A DNA stretch of 64,000 nt from an uncultured Rhodobacterales bacterium (GTDB lineage Bacteria > Pseudomonadota > Alphaproteobacteria > Rhodobacterales > Rhodobacteraceae). This document shows positions 6,685-15,430 of this stretch, piece after piece. Location: the NCBI GenBank assembly GCA_903873585.1, contig CAIQOV010000021.1:1-64000 (forward strand), given 5' to 3'. Both the position numbers and the translations under genes were made by a program. Under the pieces are notes generated by a model. That model saw only the letters and a program-made list of their open reading frames with translations, was not told the DNA's origin and made no database searches. Numbering within the stretch: the stretch's first letter is position 1; the number at the start of each line of letters is the position of its first letter.

Positions 6685-9245
6685 TTGGGCTTTCCTGCAG
6701 GCATTGGGGCGGGCATTGGGGCGGCCAAGATCGCTTCGACGGCGGCGATGTTGGCGGCTTCTTGCGCTAGGTCTTCCGCCTCGGCGGCATGTTCGTCGGC
6801 CATGCGCTTCAGGTGGTCGCGGTGGGCCGAGGTGAAGGGGATGGCTTCGGCCCGAAAGCGTGCTGCAATCTGATGGTTGATTTCGCTGCGCACTTCGACC
6901 TGAAAGTTCACATCGCGCAAGATCACGCGCAGTTCAAACTGCATCATCTCAGCCGCAAAGCCCATAAAGGCCACCAAGGGCGGCGGCGACAGCAAAACCA
7001 TCGGCTGCGCCTCGGCAATCTCGCGCAAGATTTTGGCGACGTGGCGGCTGTCTTCGGTATAGGGCACGCTGACGGCAACAATGACGCGGCCTGTCAGCGA
7101 AAAGCGGGTCCAGTTGGTCACGCGGCCTGAAATCAGGTCAGAATTGGGCACGATCACATCGGATCGGTCAAAGGTTTGAATGCGGGTCGAGCGGACAGAG
7201 ATGGACGAGACGATGCCCTGCACCGGCCCCACCTCGATCCAGTCGCCCTCGCTGATCGGGCGTTCGATCAGCAAGATGATGCCGGACACAAAGTTTGACA
7301 CCACGGTCTGTAGGCCAAACCCGATGCCGACCGACAGCGCACCCGCCACAATCGCGATGCCCGACAGGTCAATGCCGCTGGAATTGATCGCAACCAGCGC
7401 TGCGACAAAAATGCCGACATAGCCGGTGACAGATACAACAGCGTTCTGCCCGCCCTTATCAAGCGAGGTGCGCGGCAGGATCGACGATTTGAGCGCCCCC
7501 TGCAACAGCCGCGTCAACGACATGCCGATGCCAAAGATCACCGCGAACAGCACAAAGTCGGTGGGCGAAATGCGGGTGTCGCCCAGTTGGTAGCCTTCGG
7601 TGAAGCGAGTCCAAAGTTCGGTCAGGTCTGAAACCCGCGCGCCCCAGATCAGCGCGACGGCGGGCAGCATGGCCAGCGCCAAGGCAAAGCTGAGCAGCAC
7701 GGGCACCAGCGTGTCTTGCTCTTCCTCGGTGCGCATCAGCAGGCCGTAAACCTCGCTGATCAGCTGTTGTATCAGATACAGCAGCGCCACCAGCCCCAAG
7801 GTCAACGCGGTCGGAAAGACCAGTTGCGCTGCCGCCGAGATATAGCCCAGCACCGCCAAAATCGGGCCAAGCGTGCCAAAGGCAATCACACCGCGCGCCA
7901 AAAGGTCAAGCAAGCGGTTGCGGTAGGTCACGCTGCCCTGTTCGCCCGCAGCCGCCGGCGTTTGGCGCTTCAACCGCCCCAAACGCACCAGTATATAGGC
8001 CCCCGCCAAGATGGCCGGCAGGCTAAGAACTGACGTCGCGGCATCCGAGACGTCAACCTCGGCCATCGCAACACGGCGCAGCACATCCAGCGCCAGCAGC
8101 GCGCCAAAGGCGGTGGTCAAATCGCGGCCCTTGGCCCGCCGGTCTGCGGGCAGGTCAAGCAGCAGGCCAGCAGAGTTTGTGGCCGGAAAAATCCGCACGC
8201 CCAGCCAAGCGGCCCCGAACACAGCGCTGCCCATCGGCACCAAAGCGCCCGCGATCTGTAATCCCACAGGGCCAAGCATAGCGCTTAGGCGCAACGACTC
8301 GCCAAGGGCCGCACAGGCCAGAACCGGCACGATGATTTGCCCAAGCGAGGTGCCAAAGCCCAAAATCCGCTGTCCCCGCGCCGTGGCAGGCGCGCGCAGG
8401 CGCACCGCCAATCGGTCAGCCCAAAAGCGCCCGCGCCACAGGGCGATCAGCGCAAAGGCCAGCAGCGGGATGTTCAGCGGCAGCGTGTCAGCCAGTTTGG
8501 CACGCGCGCGCGGGTCGGCGGCTTTCTGCGCCGTCTCGTCCCACAGGGCCTTGGCTGTCGCACTTAGCGCTGTCGCTGCATCGCGCCAATTGCCCGGATA
8601 CAGCGGGTTGGGCCATAGTTTCAGCAGCGCATCGGCTTGGCGTTCGCGTAAAACGCGGTCAATCTCTCGGATAAGGCCATCGGCACGGCGATAGGCCTCG
8701 TCAGCGGCAAGGCCCGGCGCTTGCAGGCGGGTCATCTGCGCTGCCAATTCGGCGCGGCGGGTGGCGATTTCGGGGTCTTCGGTCGCGCCGTCGGCGGGCA
8801 CATCGCCCAAGGCCGCGATCTGGTCTTTGAGCGTGGCAATACGGGTAGAGTTCGCACTTTGCGCATCCAGCAACTGCGCGCGCCAGCGGGTCAGTTCCAG
8901 CCGTATCGTCTCTAGCCCTGCATCGGGGATGGCGGCATTGGCAAGGGCGGCTTCCGCCCGCGCAGCCATGCGCGCCCAGCCTTGATAATCCAAAGCCCCG
9001 CCACTTGCCCCGCCGCTGACCGCAACCTTGGGCTTGGCCCCGCCCTGCGGCGCAAAGCCGCCCGAGACGGGGGCTTGGGTGGCATCGGCTTGAACCTTTA
9101 CGGCGGGCGCTTGCGGGGCCACACCCCCCGCCGAACCGCCGCTGGTTTGCGCGCAAATTGGCGCGCCAAGGGCCAAAGTCAGCCCAAGGCTTAGCGCCCC
9201 CAAAAGGCGGATAAAATCGCAGACCCTTTGGCCTGCTTGGGTCAT
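6681..9245 (-). CDS. Large MscS-family mechanosensitive channel with DUF3772-type N-terminus
   Basis: An 854-residue inner-membrane protein. A signal-like N-terminus (FIRLLGALSLGLTLALGAPICA) leads into a Gly/Ala-rich stretch and a helical periplasmic region (DUF3772-like, ~90-200). About ten membrane segments follow from ~260 to ~660. The pore helix is recognisable as IAIVAGALSVGIGFGLQTVV, with NFVSGIILLIERPISEGDWI after it, the standard MscS TM3 and beta-domain entry. A charged C-terminal tail ends in Pro/Ala repeats (MPAPMPAGKPK). Such channels release solutes on hypo-osmotic shock. It shares ATGA overlaps with cysK upstream and alaX downstream. Confidence 0.92.
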   Translation of the reverse strand: MTQAGQRVCDFIRLLGALSLGLTLALGAPICAQTSGGSAGGVAPQAPAVKVQADATQAPVSGGFAPQGGAKPKVAVSGGASGGALDYQGWARMAARAEAALANAAIPDAGLETIRLELTRWRAQLLDAQSANSTRIATLKDQIAALGDVPADGATEDPEIATRRAELAAQMTRLQAPGLAADEAYRRADGLIREIDRVLRERQADALLKLWPNPLYPGNWRDAATALSATAKALWDETAQKAADPRARAKLADTLPLNIPLLAFALIALWRGRFWADRLAVRLRAPATARGQRILGFGTSLGQIIVPVLACAALGESLRLSAMLGPVGLQIAGALVPMGSAVFGAAWLGVRIFPATNSAGLLLDLPADRRAKGRDLTTAFGALLALDVLRRVAMAEVDVSDAATSVLSLPAILAGAYILVRLGRLKRQTPAAAGEQGSVTYRNRLLDLLARGVIAFGTLGPILAVLGYISAAAQLVFPTALTLGLVALLYLIQQLISEVYGLLMRTEEEQDTLVPVLLSFALALAMLPAVALIWGARVSDLTELWTRFTEGYQLGDTRISPTDFVLFAVIFGIGMSLTRLLQGALKSSILPRTSLDKGGQNAVVSVTGYVGIFVAALVAINSSGIDLSGIAIVAGALSVGIGFGLQTVVSNFVSGIILLIERPISEGDWIEVGPVQGIVSSISVRSTRIQTFDRSDVIVPNSDLISGRVTNWTRFSLTGRVIVAVSVPYTEDSRHVAKILREIAEAQPMVLLSPPPLVAFMGFAAEMMQFELRVILRDVNFQVEVRSEINHQIAARFRAEAIPFTSAHRDHLKRMADEHAAEAEDLAQEAANIAAVEAILAAPMPAPMPAGKPK

Positions 9246-10276
9246 GCGTCCTCAAACACCGTTGGGATGTTTGACGGCGCGCGGTCAAGCCAAGCGGGCA
9301 CGGGCAGGCCCTTTTCTTTCAAGAAAGTCGGGTTGTAGAGCTTGGATTGGTAGCGGTTGCCATAGTCGCACAGGATGGTGACGATGGTTTTGCCCGGCCC
9401 CATATCGCGCGCCATGCGGATGGCTCCGGCAATGTTGATACCCGAAGAACCACCCAAACAGATGCCCTCATCTTCCAGCATCTCAAACACCAAGGGCAAA
9501 GCCTCGGCATCGGGGATGCGGTAGCTGAAATCGGGGGTAAAGCCTTCTAGGTTGGCGGTGATGCGGCCTTGGCCGATGCCTTCGGTGATCGAAGTGCCGG
9601 GGCTTTCGAACTTGCCGGTCGAATAATAGGCGTGCAGGGCTGCCCCTTCGGGATCGGCAAGGCCGATCTTCACGCCCTTGGGCTGCAAGGCCATGCCCAC
9701 ACCCGCCATCGTGCCGCCTGATCCGACGGCACAGATAAAGCCATCAACCTTGCCGCCGGTCTGCTCCCAAATCTCGGGACCGGTGGTTTCGATATGGGCG
9801 GTGCGGTTGGCCAGATTGTCAAACTGGTTGGCCCAGATAGCGCCATTGGGTTCGGTGCGCGCCAACGCCTCGGCCAAGCGGCCAGAGTAGCGCACGTAAT
9901 TGTTGGGGTTCTTGTAGGGCACAGCCGGAACCTGCACCAGTTCTGCGCCCGCCAAACGGATCATGTCTTTCTTTTCTTGGGACTGGGTTTCAGGAATGAC
10001 GATGACGGTGCGAAAGCCCATGCTTGCCCCGACTAAAGCCAACCCAATCCCCGTGTTGCCCGCCGTCCCTTCGACAATCGTGCCACCGGGCTTAAGAAGC
10101 CCTTTGGCCACCGCATCCTTGATGATGTACAAGGCGGCGCGGTCTTTGACCGACTGGCCGGGGTTCAGAAACTCGCACTTGCCCAAGATCGTGCAGCCGG
10201 TCATCTGCGACGCACGTTTGAGTTTGAGAAGTGGCGTGTTGCCGATGGTGTCAGCCAGATCGCTGTGAATGCGCAT
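9242..10276 (-). CDS. cysK: Cysteine synthase A (O-acetylserine sulfhydrylase)
   Basis: A 344-residue fold-type II PLP enzyme making cysteine from O-acetylserine and sulfide. Visible motifs: PLP lysine in NPGQSVKDRAA (~residue 44), the substrate loop as GTAGNTGIGLA rather than the enteric TSGNTGI, the phosphate-binding GSGGTMAGVG and the late GGSSGINIAG. The TAGNTG form with a C-terminal LYNPTFL extension is, as far as I know, common in a cysteine-synthase branch of alphaproteobacteria. An AAGGGG site precedes the ATG. First gene of a three-gene minus-strand unit with four-base overlaps; a link between sulfur assimilation and the downstream channel is not evident. Confidence 0.93.
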   Translation of the reverse strand: MRIHSDLADTIGNTPLLKLKRASQMTGCTILGKCEFLNPGQSVKDRAALYIIKDAVAKGLLKPGGTIVEGTAGNTGIGLALVGASMGFRTVIVIPETQSQEKKDMIRLAGAELVQVPAVPYKNPNNYVRYSGRLAEALARTEPNGAIWANQFDNLANRTAHIETTGPEIWEQTGGKVDGFICAVGSGGTMAGVGMALQPKGVKIGLADPEGAALHAYYSTGKFESPGTSITEGIGQGRITANLEGFTPDFSYRIPDAEALPLVFEMLEDEGICLGGSSGINIAGAIRMARDMGPGKTIVTILCDYGNRYQSKLYNPTFLKEKGLPVPAWLDRAPSNIPTVFEDA

Positions 10277-10596
10277 GAAGGTCCCCTTAATCCTGTCGCC
10301 TGTTTAGCCATATAGGGCGGCAAACTCAAGCAAGCGTGGCCCTTGTGAGCAACCTTGATCCAAAAGAGCGCGTGCCGCGCCTTGTTTTTTTCCCAGCCTC
10401 TGGCGTGCCGCCAACCGGCTTGGGGTGGGGCTTTTGCGACAAGTTTGTGGCAAAGGGCACCTGATGGGGTGATTTTTGGTCAAAAAGCTGCAAAAAGGTC
10501 AGCCAAACGCCTTCCCCTTGGGGGTTTTCCCCGCTATAGCCCCCCAGTCGCGCCATGCACCCTTGGAGGATGGCGGACTTTAACAGGAGAACACCT
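10277..10596. other. Divergent intergenic region between cysK and rplY
   Basis: 320 bases hold the promoters of both divergent genes and the rplY leader. No gene is supported; the two overlapping small frames here (10326-10649 minus, 10355-10621 plus) run into rplY and carry no motif. A CTATAGC at about 10533-10539 is a possible -10 for rplY but has no convincing -35. No riboswitch fold was recognised. Confidence 0.4.
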
Positions 10597-11187
10597 ATGG
10601 CACGCCAGATCAACGATCTGAACGTCGAGGTACGTACGGGGACAGGCAAGGGGGCCGCCCGCCAAGCTCGTCGCGAGGGATACGTACCCGGAATCGTCTA
10701 CGGAGATGGGCAAGAGCCTATCGCCATCAACGTAGCGTATAATTACCTTTTGAAGCACCTGAAGGCCGGCCGCTTCTTGCAGACCCTTTTCAACCTGAAG
10801 GTTCCCGGCCATCCTGACGTTCACGTCATTTGCCGCGGTGTTCAGCGCGATGTGGTCCGCGACTTGCCGACCCACGTTGACTTCATGCGCCTGCACGACG
10901 AATCGCGTGTGGTGCTGCATGTGCACGTCACGTTCATCAACCACGAAGCAAGCCCCGGCTTGAAGCGCGGCGGCACCTTGACCGTTGTGCGCCCCGAAGT
11001 GGAGCTTGACGTGATGGCAGGCGACATTCCTGATCACATCACGGTCGATCTGGCCGGCAAGGTGATTGGCGATGTGATCCACATCAGCGACGCTATCCTG
11101 CCCGAAGGTGTCAAGCCCACAATCGCGCGCAACTTTGTGATCGCAAATATCGCGGCACCCGCCGGTTTGGTTTCGGCTGAGGCCTGA
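10597..11187 (+). CDS. rplY: Large ribosomal subunit protein bL25, CTC type
   Basis: A 196-residue L25 of the long CTC form. The N-terminal 5S-rRNA-binding domain ([26 protein letters not shown]) is followed by the TL5-type beta domain ([22 protein letters not shown]). I use ATG 10597, preceded by AGGAG; the in-frame ATG at 10555 would add 14 residues with no family match. It binds 5S rRNA in the central protuberance. A strong terminator follows at 11216, so the message is mainly monocistronic, with pth just beyond. Confidence 0.95.
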   Translation: MARQINDLNVEVRTGTGKGAARQARREGYVPGIVYGDGQEPIAINVAYNYLLKHLKAGRFLQTLFNLKVPGHPDVHVICRGVQRDVVRDLPTHVDFMRLHDESRVVLHVHVTFINHEASPGLKRGGTLTVVRPEVELDVMAGDIPDHITVDLAGKVIGDVIHISDAILPEGVKPTIARNFVIANIAAPAGLVSAEA

Positions 11188-11215
11188 TCGTTCCCGATCT
11201 AAGGCGAGTTTAAAA

Positions 11216-11249
11216 GCGGGCGGCAAGCGATTGCCGCCCGCTTGTCTTT
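11216..11249 (+). terminator. Rho-independent terminator of rplY
   Basis: A perfect 11-bp stem, GCGGGCGGCAA at 11216-11226 and its complement at 11231-11241, closes a GCGA tetraloop and is followed by TTGTCTTTT. It lies 28 bases after the rplY stop and 58 bases before pth, so pth probably depends on read-through or its own promoter. Confidence 0.85.
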
Positions 11250-11298
11250 TGGGCGTCTTAGCGCCAAACTTGGGCGCATCGAATGGCGCGGGGGCTGC

Positions 11299-11994
11299 AT
11301 GAAACTTTTCGTTGGTCTGGGCAATCCGGGGCCCGACTATGCCGGCAACCGCCACAACATCGGTTTTATGGCGCTTGACCGCATTGCCGCCGACCACGGC
11401 TTTGGCCCGTGGCGCAAGGCGCATCATGGGCTGATGTCCGAAGGGCGCTTGGGGGCCGAGAAGGTTGCCTTGCTAAAGCCTGAAACCTTCATGAACCTGT
11501 CGGGCCAAGCCGTTCATGCGGCGGTGGCGTTTTACAAGCTGCCTTTGGCCGATGTCGTGGTGTTTCACGACGAGCTTGATCTTGCCCCCGGCAAGCTGCG
11601 CACCAAGATGGGCGGGGGCCATGCGGGGCATAACGGCTTGCGCTCAATCCACGCGCATCTGGGCGAGGCTTATGGCCGCGTGCGCTTGGGCATTGGCCAC
11701 CCCGGCCATAAAGACGCCGTGGCGGGCTATGTGCTGCACGACTTTTCCAAGGCGGATCGAGACTGGCTTGATCCGTTGATGGACGGCATTTCTGATGCGG
11801 CTTTGGCCTTGGCTGCGGGTGATACGGCGGGGTTCTTGAACTTGGTGGCGCTGCGGGTATCGCCGCCGCGCAAAGTGCCACGCGCTGCGCCTGAAGCAGC
11901 GGCCCCAGCCCCTGCCCCGTCTAAGCCGCTGGAAGAACCAGCGCCAAGCCCTTTCAGCGCCTTGCAAAAACTGGCGCAGAAGTTTCGCCCTTAG
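11299..11994 (+). CDS. pth: Peptidyl-tRNA hydrolase
   Basis: A 231-residue enzyme that releases tRNA from peptidyl-tRNA dropped by ribosomes. Opens MKLFVGLGNPGPDYAGNRHNIGF, the family signature with the catalytic His of NRHNIGF; later KPETFMNLSG, VVFHDELDLAPGKLR and GGGHAGHNGLRSI are all intact. The ORF is open upstream to 11242, but that start would add unrelated residues and overlap the terminator. The last ~45 residues are a Pro/Ala-rich tail (AAPAPAPSKPLEEPAPSP) ending in FSALQKLAQKF, a short C-terminal extension beyond the enteric enzyme. It converges with the YcjF-like gene ten bases away. Confidence 0.95.
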   Translation: MKLFVGLGNPGPDYAGNRHNIGFMALDRIAADHGFGPWRKAHHGLMSEGRLGAEKVALLKPETFMNLSGQAVHAAVAFYKLPLADVVVFHDELDLAPGKLRTKMGGGHAGHNGLRSIHAHLGEAYGRVRLGIGHPGHKDAVAGYVLHDFSKADRDWLDPLMDGISDAALALAAGDTAGFLNLVALRVSPPRKVPRAAPEAAAPAPAPSKPLEEPAPSPFSALQKLAQKFRP

Positions 11995-12004
11995 CGTTGC
12001 AGGG

Positions 12005-13006
12005 TTAGGCGGGATCGCCTGTCTCGGCTTTGCGGCTGACCAATCCGGCCAAGGCTTGCGCAACCGTGGCGGAAACCCCCGGACGTTGGGCTGCCACAAA
12101 GGGCAAAGGCCGGCACAGCTCCATCGCGGCCACGCCCACCCGTGCCGTCAGCGCCCCGTTCACCACCCCTTCGCCAAACCGCCGCGACAGGCGCGCCAAA
12201 ATGCCGCCCCCCGCGAAAGAGCCGATCAGATCATCGGTCAAAGCCACCGCCCCCGTGGCCAGCAGCGACACAAACACCTTGCGCAACAAGCGCCACGACC
12301 CCAAGGTTCCCGCCCGCCCGCCGTAAATCTCGGCCAAGCGGCGGATCATGCGCAGGTTGGCCAAAAGCGCTGCCACAACATCGGCCAAGGCAAGCGGGAT
12401 CAGCGCTGTCACAACCGCCACTTGGCGGGTGGCGGCCATGATCTCGGCCCGGGCGAGGGTATCAAGCGGCAGGATAAGGGCGTCTTCGGTCAAGCGCAGC
12501 AGGGTGTCAGCATCAAACACATCGCCTTGCGATTGGGCAAGCGTGGCGCGCGCCGCAGCCATATCGGGGCGCGGGGCGTAAAGCCTATCCAGCCGCGCCA
12601 CAACTTTGCGCGCTTGGGCCAGATCAGCGCTTGCATGGGCGCGCAGTGCTGCTTGGCGGATGGCATCCAACTGGCCAAGGCGCACAAAGGCCAACCCCTC
12701 ACGCAAAGCTTGCACGCCCGCCACGCCAAGCGCCAGAACCAGCAAGCCAAGCGCCAGATACCCCAGCCAAGCAGAGGTACCCCAAAGGCCCGTCACAAAC
12801 CGCCACGCCTGAACCGCCAGCACCAAGGCAAACAGCAGACCAAACACCCATAGGCCAAAGCGCGCAAAGGCCGACGGGCCGCGCGCTATTTTCGCCAGCA
12901 ACGGGGCTTGGGCCAAATCGGCAAAGTCCTCTGCTCCGGGGTCAAACTCACCCGAAACCTCGATCACAGCGGGGGCCTTCAAAGGGTCTTCAAGATGCAG
13001 CACCAT
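12005..13006 (-). CDS. YcjF/TIGR01620-family membrane protein (DUF697)
   Basis: A 333-residue protein with an acidic N-terminus, two adjacent membrane helices (~47-100: FGLWVFGLLFALVLAVQAW and LALGLLVLALGVAGVQAL), a soluble helical middle and a C-terminal DUF697-type part (LIPLALADVVAALLANLRMI, LIGSFAGGGILARLSRRFGEG). This is the arrangement of YcjF-like proteins, of uncertain function but regularly paired with YcjX, as here (19-base gap, same strand). Probably an inner-membrane partner of the YcjX GTPase-like protein. Confidence 0.88.
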   Translation of the reverse strand: MVLHLEDPLKAPAVIEVSGEFDPGAEDFADLAQAPLLAKIARGPSAFARFGLWVFGLLFALVLAVQAWRFVTGLWGTSAWLGYLALGLLVLALGVAGVQALREGLAFVRLGQLDAIRQAALRAHASADLAQARKVVARLDRLYAPRPDMAAARATLAQSQGDVFDADTLLRLTEDALILPLDTLARAEIMAATRQVAVVTALIPLALADVVAALLANLRMIRRLAEIYGGRAGTLGSWRLLRKVFVSLLATGAVALTDDLIGSFAGGGILARLSRRFGEGVVNGALTARVGVAAMELCRPLPFVAAQRPGVSATVAQALAGLVSRKAETGDPA

Positions 13007-13025
13007 GGCGCTTTCCTTTTTGGCA

Positions 13026-14402
13026 TCACAACAGATCGCCGAACAGAAACTCTGCCGCGCGGTCTAGGCGGATATGGGGCGGGCCTGCGCCTGCGCGCGC
13101 CGCAAAGCGCGCCGGTTCAAAGGCCATCAGCGCATAGTCGGCGTTTAGCCAGCGGGTGGCCCCTTCGCGGGCAGGGGCCAAAAGGCGGGCAGGATCGCTG
13201 GGCAACTCACCCGGATAAAGCGCAATGCGCCGCCCGTCAGCCAAACGGCCACGCACGGCATCTAGCACCGCACCGTCGCGGGGAATTTCATCTTCAACCG
13301 TGCAGCGCAGGCTGGCCAGCGACAGCGCCGCCGTCGCAGCGCCCGCAAAATCGGCTCGGGTCTTGGCCTCGTCCAGCAGCGCCTCGGTCAGGGTGGTCAG
13401 GTTGGGGTGCTGGTGGTGGTGCAAGTGATCGGCTTTGGTCGCGGCGAACAAAATCCGCTCGACCCGCTTGGTGCCCATGATCCGGTCCAACCAGCCGCGC
13501 TTGCCGGGGCGAAAGGCCCCCAGCACCGCAGCCAAAGTGCGGCGCAGGTCTTCCAGGGCAGCGGGGCCACGGTGAACGGCGTCCATCACATCGACCAGCA
13601 CGATTTGCCGGTCAATCTTGGCGAAATGATCGCGAAAGAAGGGGCGGATGATTTGGGTCTTATACGCCTCAAACCGCGCCTGCATGGCGGACCATTGGCA
13701 CCCTTTGGGCAGGCTTGCGGGCTTGGGCAAGGGGGCAAAGGTTAAGGCCGGCGCGCCTGCCAGATCGCCGGGCAGCAAAAAGCGCCCCGGCGTGCAGTCT
13801 GACAGGCCAGCTTGGCGCGCAGCTTGCAGATAGGCGGTGAAGGCAAGTGCCAAGGCCGCAGCCTTGGGTTCATCCAGCGGCAAGGCCCCATCCTCGGCCC
13901 GCGCAAGGGCCAAATACGCCGCCCCCTCGTCACGCTTGGCAAGACGCGCCAAGACGCCCTCGGACCAGTTCTCATAGGTCTTATCCAACAGGCCAAGGTC
14001 CAACAGCCACTCACCGGGGTAATCGACGATATCCAGATGCAGCACTTGCGGCCCCAGCACAGCCATCACACCGCGCCCGCGCATCCGAAAGCTTATCCGC
14101 AGTTCCGACACAGCGCGGGTCGACTGTGGCCAGCGCGGATGATCGCCCGTCATCGCGGCCAAATGCGCTTCATAGGCAAAGCGCGGCAGGGTCATGTCGG
14201 GCTGCGGATGCAGATACACCGCCTCGATCCGATCGCGCGCGCTTAACGCGGGCATCCGCCCCCGCGCCAGCAGATTCGCGACCAAGTTGGTGATAAACAC
14301 CGTCTTGCCCGCCCGCGACAGGCCCGTCACCCCAAGGCGCACCACACGGTCAGGCAGCACCCGCCCGCGCATCACACCCTCGACCAGATCGCCAATAGCC
14401 AC
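13026..14402 (-). CDS. YcjX-family P-loop protein (DUF463)
   Basis: A 458-residue protein with a P-loop GLSRAGKTVFITNLV near residue 27, a Walker-B-like DIVDYPGEWLLDL near 125, and the family stretches RIEAVYLHPQ, DRQIVLVDVMDAVHRGP and FAATKADHLHHHQH, where NKxD is replaced by TKAD. DUF463/YcjX proteins are predicted nucleotide-binding proteins induced in stress regulons in enterics; biochemical function is not settled. Co-directional with the YcjF gene and divergent from truA; the 171-base gap must hold both promoters. Confidence 0.9.
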   Translation of the reverse strand: MAIGDLVEGVMRGRVLPDRVVRLGVTGLSRAGKTVFITNLVANLLARGRMPALSARDRIEAVYLHPQPDMTLPRFAYEAHLAAMTGDHPRWPQSTRAVSELRISFRMRGRGVMAVLGPQVLHLDIVDYPGEWLLDLGLLDKTYENWSEGVLARLAKRDEGAAYLALARAEDGALPLDEPKAAALALAFTAYLQAARQAGLSDCTPGRFLLPGDLAGAPALTFAPLPKPASLPKGCQWSAMQARFEAYKTQIIRPFFRDHFAKIDRQIVLVDVMDAVHRGPAALEDLRRTLAAVLGAFRPGKRGWLDRIMGTKRVERILFAATKADHLHHHQHPNLTTLTEALLDEAKTRADFAGAATAALSLASLRCTVEDEIPRDGAVLDAVRGRLADGRRIALYPGELPSDPARLLAPAREGATRWLNADYALMAFEPARFAARAGAGPPHIRLDRAAEFLFGDLL

Positions 14403-14573
14403 ATCCGCCCCCTGCCCCGACAGCCCTTACATAAGCACCGATAGCGGCAAAAGTAGCCCCCCCGTTGCGAAACCCGCCCCAAGCGGCTAGGGGATTGGTG
14501 ACATCTTCATCTTGGCCTAACTCCTCATCTAAGGGTCGGGGCAAGGTGAACCCCTACGGCTTGGTCCCACACG

Positions 14574-15344
14574 ATGCCCCGCTTTGCACTGAAGATCGAA
14601 TATGACGGTGCCCCTTTCAACGGGTGGCAAAGGCAAGCGCAAGGCCAACCGTCGGTGCAAGCGGCGGTTGAAGCAGCGCTGGCCCTGCTTGAACCCGGCC
14701 CCCACACCATCGCCGCCGCAGGGCGCACTGATACCGGCGTGCATGGCACGGGTCAGGTGGCGCATATTGATCTGGTCAAGCCTTGGGATCCTTTCCGGCT
14801 GTCACAAGCGCTGAACCACCACTTGCGCCCGCTGCCCGTCGCCATTCTGGCCTGCGCGCAGGTGCCTGATGAGTTTCACGCCCGCTTTAGCGCGGTAGAG
14901 CGGCGCTACCTTTACCGCATCCTTACCCGCCGCGCACCGCCCGTGCTGGATAAGGGCCAAGTGTGGCATCTGCTTACCCCGCTGGATCTGGCGGCGATGC
15001 AGCAAGGGGCTGCGCATTTGGTGGGGCACCATGATTTCACCACCTTCCGCTCGGCGCTGTGCCAAGCCAACAGCCCGATGAAAACGCTCGATGAGGTGAC
15101 AATCACCGCCCACCCCGTGCCCCACGGCACCGAATACCGCTTTGCTTTGCGCGCGCGGTCGTTCTTGCACAATCAGGTCCGCTCTATGGTGGGCAGCTTG
15201 ATGCGGGTTGGCAGCGGCGCTTGGGCACCTGAGCGGGTGGGTCAAGCACTCGCGGCGCGCGACCGTGCCGCCTGTGGCAGCGTGGCCCCGCCGCAAGGGC
15301 TGTGCTTGACAGGGGTGCGCTATCTGGATGATCCTTTCGCCTAA
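14574..15344 (+). CDS. truA: tRNA pseudouridine(38-40) synthase
   Basis: A 256-residue enzyme converting uridines 38-40 of the anticodon stem-loop. Begins [21 protein letters not shown], has the catalytic Asp in [15 protein letters not shown] (~residue 51), then [12 protein letters not shown] and [18 protein letters not shown], all in the normal places. Full length for the family. No strong ribosome site is visible before the ATG. The SulP gene follows 86 bases downstream in the same direction. Confidence 0.95.
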   Translation: MPRFALKIEYDGAPFNGWQRQAQGQPSVQAAVEAALALLEPGPHTIAAAGRTDTGVHGTGQVAHIDLVKPWDPFRLSQALNHHLRPLPVAILACAQVPDEFHARFSAVERRYLYRILTRRAPPVLDKGQVWHLLTPLDLAAMQQGAAHLVGHHDFTTFRSALCQANSPMKTLDEVTITAHPVPHGTEYRFALRARSFLHNQVRSMVGSLMRVGSGAWAPERVGQALAARDRAACGSVAPPQGLCLTGVRYLDDPFA

Positions 15345-15430
15345 GGCATTTGTTCCAAATTTTTGCGTCACACCCCCTTTGCACCACCAAGCCGCCCCCC
15401 TGACCGGAGCCCCAGTATGGGGACAAACCT

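Noticed and set aside
12056-12853. 265-codon plus-strand frame
   Set aside because: Antisense to the YcjF-type gene; Pro/Arg/Gln-rich shadow.
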